NCBI GenBank assembly: GCA_041859875.1
Contig: JBFLFY010000006.1
Location: forward strand, 19,013 to 83,012
DNA length: 64,000 nucleotides
Source: Thermocaproicibacter sp041859875
GTDB taxonomy: Bacteria > Bacillota > Clostridia > Oscillospirales > Acutalibacteraceae
Direction of reading: 5' to 3'
Positions 60,166 through 64,000 of the stretch are shown here, piece by piece. The notes under the pieces were generated by a model. The model did not search any database, was not told the DNA's origin, and saw only the letters and a list, made by a program, of their open reading frames with translations. Each line of letters starts with the position of its first letter. Position 1 is the first letter of the stretch. Made by a program: the position numbers and the translations under genes.

Positions 60166-61057
60166 TGGCATATCGATTTATCGAGAAACATCAAAGAAAT
60201 TTTGGAACCCGTTGGCTGTTAAAGCGAATTGGAATATTTCCAAACGCATACTACAATTACTTGAAACAAGCCAAGGCTGCTTACCATGCCAAGAAAAGTG
60301 AGATTTGCCGTAAAATCAAGGATATTTATCATGAATTCGGCGGAATTCTTGGTTACAGAAGCATGCGTGTTTTTCTTGCAAGGGATCAGATACTTTTAAG
60401 CAAAACTACGGTTCACAAATATATGAACAAAGAGCTTCAACTGCAGTGTGTCTGCCGCCGTAAGCGCCCTGGATATAAAAAGGGACATGCCCATAAAATC
60501 TTTCCAAACCTGTTGAACCAAAACTTTGTGCAGACAAAGCCAATCAAGTCTGGTGCACAGATTTTACATATGTCTTTCTTACGAACGGTTCTATGCGTTA
60601 TAACTGTACCATCATTGATTTATACGACCGCAGCGTCGTCGCAAGCGAAACCGGCAAATGGATTACGAGCGATTTAGCAATCCTGACTCTCGAAAAAGCT
60701 CTTCATTCCCAGAAGAAGAAGCCCCAGAATTTGATATTGCATTCCGATCAGGGAAGCCAGTTTACTTCCGTTCAATTTATCCTTTACTGTCAGAAACACG
60801 GCATCACCCAGAGTATGAGCGCCGCAGGGTGTCCATATGACAAGGCCCCGATGGAACGTTATTACAACACTTTCAAGGCAGAATTGATTAATCGCTTCAA
60901 CTTTCGAACCGATGAAGAATTGGCACATGCTGTTTCAGAGTACGCTTATGTTTGGTACAATCAGGTTCGCCCTCACTCGTACAACGATTATCGAACGCCT
61001 TATGAGGCAAGGTACGGATTGAATCAATTTAGACAGTCGTGTTACAAAAACGCTTGA
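60165..61057 (+). pseudogene. IS3-family transposase OrfB, broken by a 1-base deletion
   Basis: The first half (HTH_21 region, GGILGYRSMRVFLARD) reads in one frame until about residue 125; near 60541 one A appears to be missing (AAGCCAATCAAG where AAGCCAAATCAAG would keep the frame), and the rest reads in another frame. Across the two frames all DDE residues are present: D in CTDFTYV, D in LHSDQGSQ, E in APMERYYN. The gene would be intact but for that base. GTG start overlaps the orfA stop. Confidence 0.85.
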
Positions 61058-61061
61058 CCAT

Positions 61062-61517
61062 TACAAGGTAAAAAAGACAAAGCGGTCGGTTCTAATTGGC
61101 CTGTGCGCTATTGTACTGGTTGGTGCTTTCGTCCTGCATTGGTGGCATGATGCTCACCGGCTGGACGGCGCTTGGCAGGGAAAAAATGTGATTGATAACT
61201 CTGTGACCTTATATTTTGAGCCTAATACAAAAGCTAACGGTACGACCATGAACATTCTGTATGCAAGGTCAGCCATGGAAGGGGAAACTTACTCGTTTGC
61301 GTATACTATGAAAAACTTGTCCCCCAATTCCGTACAAATCGACTACTGCGAATTCTTTCTGCGCGACGGCAGCATTTTTCTAGACTCGGAACACATGAGA
61401 AACTATGTGATTACATTCAATAGCGATAACTCCGCTTCAATCGACAATTGCAACGGGATTACCACAATCTCGAAAATAGACAGCGCACGGGCAAAGTCGC
61501 TTCTGAATATACAATGA
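61062..61517 (+). pseudogene. Membrane-anchored protein gene lacking its start, cut by the IS
   Basis: The frame runs without stop from the IS boundary: K-rich lead (VKKTKRSV), a membrane helix (LIGLCAIVLVGAFVLHWW), then an extracellular domain with LDGAWQGKNVIDN and about 110 more residues. No start codon or ribosome site exists before the IS, though a GTG at 61188 could restart translation after the helix. It looks like a gene whose 5' end was removed by IS insertion or rearrangement. Family not recognised. Confidence 0.65.
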
Positions 61518-61569
61518 GTGGCGGGTATTTGTGAAAAATGGTCTCAATTATAGAGGGAAGCAGGAATGA

Positions 61570-61596
61570 GGCCCCAAGACAAAATGCCTTGAGGCC
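61570..61596 (+). terminator. Terminator after the truncated gene
   Basis: GGCCCCAAG pairs with CTTGAGGCC (one mismatch), followed by GTTTTCTTT. Confidence 0.65.
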
Positions 61597-61712
61597 GTTT
61601 TCTTTATAAACTTGTCGATTAAATTAGACAACAAAAATTTCGAGACTACATTATTTTAACTCATAGCGTTTGATGTGGATACATTTATAAGCGGTAGCTT
61701 ATATTATCTTAT

Positions 61713-63545
61713 TTATTCAAAAGCATAATTTATTAAATGCGTATCAGGACCAAAAAGAAAGCCAATATAATTTTTAGCTGACAAAGAATCATCGTTTTTA
61801 AGTAATTCCATATGTATTTTATTATCATTTTGAGCTTCAAAGACCAACGCAGAAATACTGCTAATATAATCTCCATTTTCGGACTTGCAAAGTATATAAT
61901 CTACAACATAATCAAAATAGTTATGCAAATGATTCACCACTATTTCAACATATGACAATTCGATTCCAATGTGTGTTGCTATATTTCTAGTCCTGTACAA
62001 ACGCTTTAATTGCCATTCAATCCGAACCTGATGTTTATTAAGTAACTCACCTATTTTTTTACCAGATGACATAGATTTTCTCGCTTCAAATAATCTAGCC
62101 CTTAATAGAGGGTTTTGATGCAATAAGGAATAGATTTTCTTCATTTCTGGAGAAGATTCCTGAAATGATGAAAAATAGGCAACAAAGCTTTTAAAGTCAG
62201 AAATTCCTAAATCTTCAATATTATGGTTGCCAATGGCTGATAATAATTGTGAATACAGCGTTCGCATTATTTTCAATGTGTATGTTTTTTGTATGATTGG
62301 TAAAATGCTATTGATAACATTTTCACGTTGATTATTTGAAACTGGATTTGAAAACAGGGTTTCTAAAGAGGTCCAAAAACTTCTTAAAAGTGTAGTTAAA
62401 TTTTTTGAGTCAAGTGCTTCAGAATGCATTTGTATAGCCTGTGCTAAAGTATCAAAAGTTGAAAATGACATAGCTTTTGCACTTAATGTGTTCTTAATTC
62501 GCGAATCAATTACTGCCTGTTTAACATATGGGCGTTTTAGCAACTTGTTTGGTATTTTTACTTCACTATAATGATTGTTTGGATTTTTTAGAAGGATTTT
62601 ATAAATTTGTCTTGATGGATAATAATGTTTGAAATAACGGCTGAATGCCTGTAAAAACTTAATATAATCCTCAAATGTTTCTATCGCTCTAAATTGATCA
62701 ACTGATTCTGCCTTATACTGAATTATTGATATTTTTTGGTATTGTTTTGCGGTATGCGATATAGCATCATAATCTCTAAACAAATCATATACTGCATGAT
62801 CTCTACAGAGTTGTTCCCTTTCCTTTGCAACATCGACTTTAGAAATTCTTTTACTAAGTGCAAGATTATCACTAATGCCATCTAAATATTCTATAGTATC
62901 AATGTCCATAAGGACAAGAAAATCGATGCTATTTTCTTGACAAGTGAATTCATCCAAAAAGGTATTCAGTTGGTCAACAGTAGAAATTCGAATACTGCGA
63001 TTATCGAAAAATTTTTTGACAGACGTATAAAGGAATTCACGTGAATAACCGGCACTAATTAAGCTGATATAATAATTTCTAGTGCAATACAAAAGATTTT
63101 TTTTATCTTTTGTACTTTTTACAATTCGGATAATCTCATTCTTATACTGCTCTCGATATATATTATCACTACAAGCCTGCTTGAATAATTCAATCCATCG
63201 CTCAAGCAATACATAATTATTTTTTGCTTCGTGAAATCCAGTTCGAATGTTTGTCAACCGCTCACCTAATAACCGCTTTAATAAGTAATCAGACTCTATG
63301 GAATCTAAAAACTCATCAATTATTACCGGAATATAGTTCATATAATAATTCTTGACTATATTATACTTTTGAAGTGTAAAATATATCTCTTCTATTTCGT
63401 TTAATAAAGTCATTGAATTATGTAAAGGCAGTGAATAAGTGTCAGGAGTAAGCTCGCTTAGCAATTCATCAGAAACTTGATAAAACAAATAAAGCATTTC
63501 AAGATTATCATTGTAGTCCCAAGTCTCCGGTATAATATTTATCAT
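61713..63545 (-). CDS. Large HEPN-like (ApeA-type) protein, possible defence nuclease
   Basis: A 610-residue soluble, helix-rich protein, very AT-rich and unlike the core genes. Near the C terminus RLYRTRNIATHIG contains R520-N-x-x-x-H525, the R-x4-H catalytic motif of HEPN ribonucleases, in the sequence setting (R-T-R-N-x-x-x-H) of ApeA-like HEPN domains. The first 400 residues match nothing I recognise and could be a sensor. Comparable long HEPN proteins act as abortive-infection factors. GGAGGAGC precedes the ATG. It lies between two inverted IS copies. Function is inference. Confidence 0.7.
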   Translation of the reverse strand: MINIIPETWDYNDNLEMLYLFYQVSDELLSELTPDTYSLPLHNSMTLLNEIEEIYFTLQKYNIVKNYYMNYIPVIIDEFLDSIESDYLLKRLLGERLTNIRTGFHEAKNNYVLLERWIELFKQACSDNIYREQYKNEIIRIVKSTKDKKNLLYCTRNYYISLISAGYSREFLYTSVKKFFDNRSIRISTVDQLNTFLDEFTCQENSIDFLVLMDIDTIEYLDGISDNLALSKRISKVDVAKEREQLCRDHAVYDLFRDYDAISHTAKQYQKISIIQYKAESVDQFRAIETFEDYIKFLQAFSRYFKHYYPSRQIYKILLKNPNNHYSEVKIPNKLLKRPYVKQAVIDSRIKNTLSAKAMSFSTFDTLAQAIQMHSEALDSKNLTTLLRSFWTSLETLFSNPVSNNQRENVINSILPIIQKTYTLKIMRTLYSQLLSAIGNHNIEDLGISDFKSFVAYFSSFQESSPEMKKIYSLLHQNPLLRARLFEARKSMSSGKKIGELLNKHQVRIEWQLKRLYRTRNIATHIGIELSYVEIVVNHLHNYFDYVVDYILCKSENGDYISSISALVFEAQNDNKIHMELLKNDDSLSAKNYIGFLFGPDTHLINYAFE

Positions 63546-63675
63546 CCTGGCGCTCCTCCGAATTTACAAATTAAGTAAGTTATCAATTGATGCGATGCAT
63601 AGATTTTTATTATTTCAATTATATTCCCAAATACAACCAATTACAATGTAAAACGCCATATTTTGCATAATAACA

Positions 63676-63717
63676 GCGCAGCCGCAGAGTCTTTTCTCCA
63701 CGGCTGCGCCTCTTTTT
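63676..63717 (+). terminator. Plus-strand terminator upstream of the HEPN gene
   Basis: GCGCAGCCG pairs with CGGCTGCGC, followed by TCTTTTTTT. No plus-strand gene precedes it within 2 kb except the truncated one, so its parent gene is missing. The 63546-63866 region holds no ORF. Confidence 0.75.
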
Positions 63718-63760
63718 TTCTATTTTATTGTCCTAAATTAAAATAGACGACACAAAAAGA

Positions 63761-63786
63761 GCCACGAAAGCATTTCCTTTCGTGGC
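63761..63786 (-). terminator. Minus-strand terminator next to IS copy 2
   Basis: GCCACGAAAG pairs with CTTTCGTGGC, followed on the minus strand by TCTTTTTG. It would stop transcripts leaving the IS copy. Confidence 0.75.
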
Positions 63787-63866
63787 CTGACTGAAAGTAA
63801 AGACCAATTTTGATACCAAATGCACATGGAGACGACCTTTCGTTAAAATGTGCACATGGTGTGTTG

Positions 63867-64000
63867 TGGTCAAGCGTTTTTGTAACACGACTGTCTAAAT
63901 TGATTCAATCCGTACCTTGCCTCATAAGGCGTTCGATAATCGTTGTACGAGTGAGGGCGAACCTGATTGTACCAAACATAAGCGTACTCTGAAACAGCAT
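63867..64000 (-). mobile_element. IS3-family insertion sequence, copy 2 (partial, cut by window end)
   Basis: The last 134 bases on the minus strand are identical to the 3' end of copy 1 (60927-61060), including the orfB end and the right terminal repeat TGGTCAAGCGTTTTTGTAAC. It is inverted relative to copy 1 and continues beyond the window. Confidence 0.95.

Larger units (their letters stand above)
59818..61060 (+). mobile_element. IS3-family insertion sequence, copy 1 (1243 bp, frameshifted)
   Basis: It carries overlapping orfA and orfB of IS3 type. Ends read TGGTATAGTAAATTTGTAAC on the left and, inverted, TGGTCAAGCGTTTTTGTAAC on the right (14 of 20 match). The right end is set where identity with copy 2 (63867-64000) stops. 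No matching target duplication is seen at the two flanks, so one side has probably rearranged. Confidence 0.85.

Noticed and set aside
60530..60600. Programmed frameshift in OrfB
   Set aside because: IS3 elements shift between orfA and orfB at an A-run, which is present at 60126-60132; the break inside orfB has no slippery heptamer and splits the catalytic domain.
1..64000. tRNA or rRNA genes
   Set aside because: No cloverleaf with TTCGA-type T-loop and CCA end, and no rRNA signature stretches, were seen on either strand.

Overview
The window looks like chromosomal DNA of a moderately GC-rich, endospore-type Firmicute of class Clostridia, most likely an Oscillospiraceae (Ruminococcaceae) relative. 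This is inferred from gene style, two T-box leaders, a SpoVB-like flippase, a YqhQ/DUF1385-PrmC pair and YesL/DUF624 beside a sugar ABC system. Genus cannot be fixed from sequence alone. There are no rRNA or tRNA genes and no CRISPR array.

Layout. 1-8.6 kb: an aromatic amino acid operon (aroE-aroK fusion, aroF, tyrA, aroB, aroA, aroC, pheA), followed by two tiny membrane-peptide ORFs. 8.6-13.1 kb: a reverse-strand moxR / DUF58 / transglutaminase operon. 13.1-20.1 kb: prmA with a repeat array at its 3' end, a SpoVB-like flippase, cstA under a T-box, a ybaK-type deacylase and an unusual Nramp-like transporter. 20.2-26.4 kb: cysE-cysS under a cysteine T-box, and recA-recX-rimO-pgsA. 26.5-32.4 kb: a second array of the same ~103-bp repeat, then prmC, DUF1385, a two-component system and an FG-GAP lipoprotein. 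32.5-38.5 kb: a GH13 enzyme, a LysR regulator and a divergent heterodimeric ABC exporter. 38.5-43.5 kb: decayed mobile or regulatory debris, then a Na,K-ATPase-like P-type pump translationally coupled to an RCK (TrkA-like) protein and followed by a second one. 43.6-56.2 kb: a carbohydrate locus with an ABC importer (binding protein, fused permease, ATPase with a large insertion), YesL, two HAD phosphatases, a PhoB/PhoR-type two-component system, a second sugar-type ATPase and NagA. 56.4-64 kb: an AT-richer accessory stretch with a DUF3800 protein, a candidate small RNA, an NlpC/P60 hydrolase behind a WalR-type box, an MFS transporter, and two inverted copies of one IS3-family element bracketing a truncated membrane-protein gene and a 610-residue HEPN-like protein.

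How the parts work together. The aro operon covers most steps from DAHP to chorismate, prephenate, phenylpyruvate and hydroxyphenylpyruvate; only a 3-dehydroquinate dehydratase is missing from the cluster. The cys operon senses uncharged tRNA-Cys directly. The carbohydrate locus pairs uptake of an unidentified, probably anionic or phosphorylated, sugar with intracellular phosphatases and NagA, and its divergent promoter carries direct repeats typical of response-regulator binding. The pump-RCK operon looks like monovalent-cation homeostasis with ligand-sensing subunits but no Trk/Ktr membrane protein. The segment between the IS copies is the best place to look for an undescribed defence-type gene.
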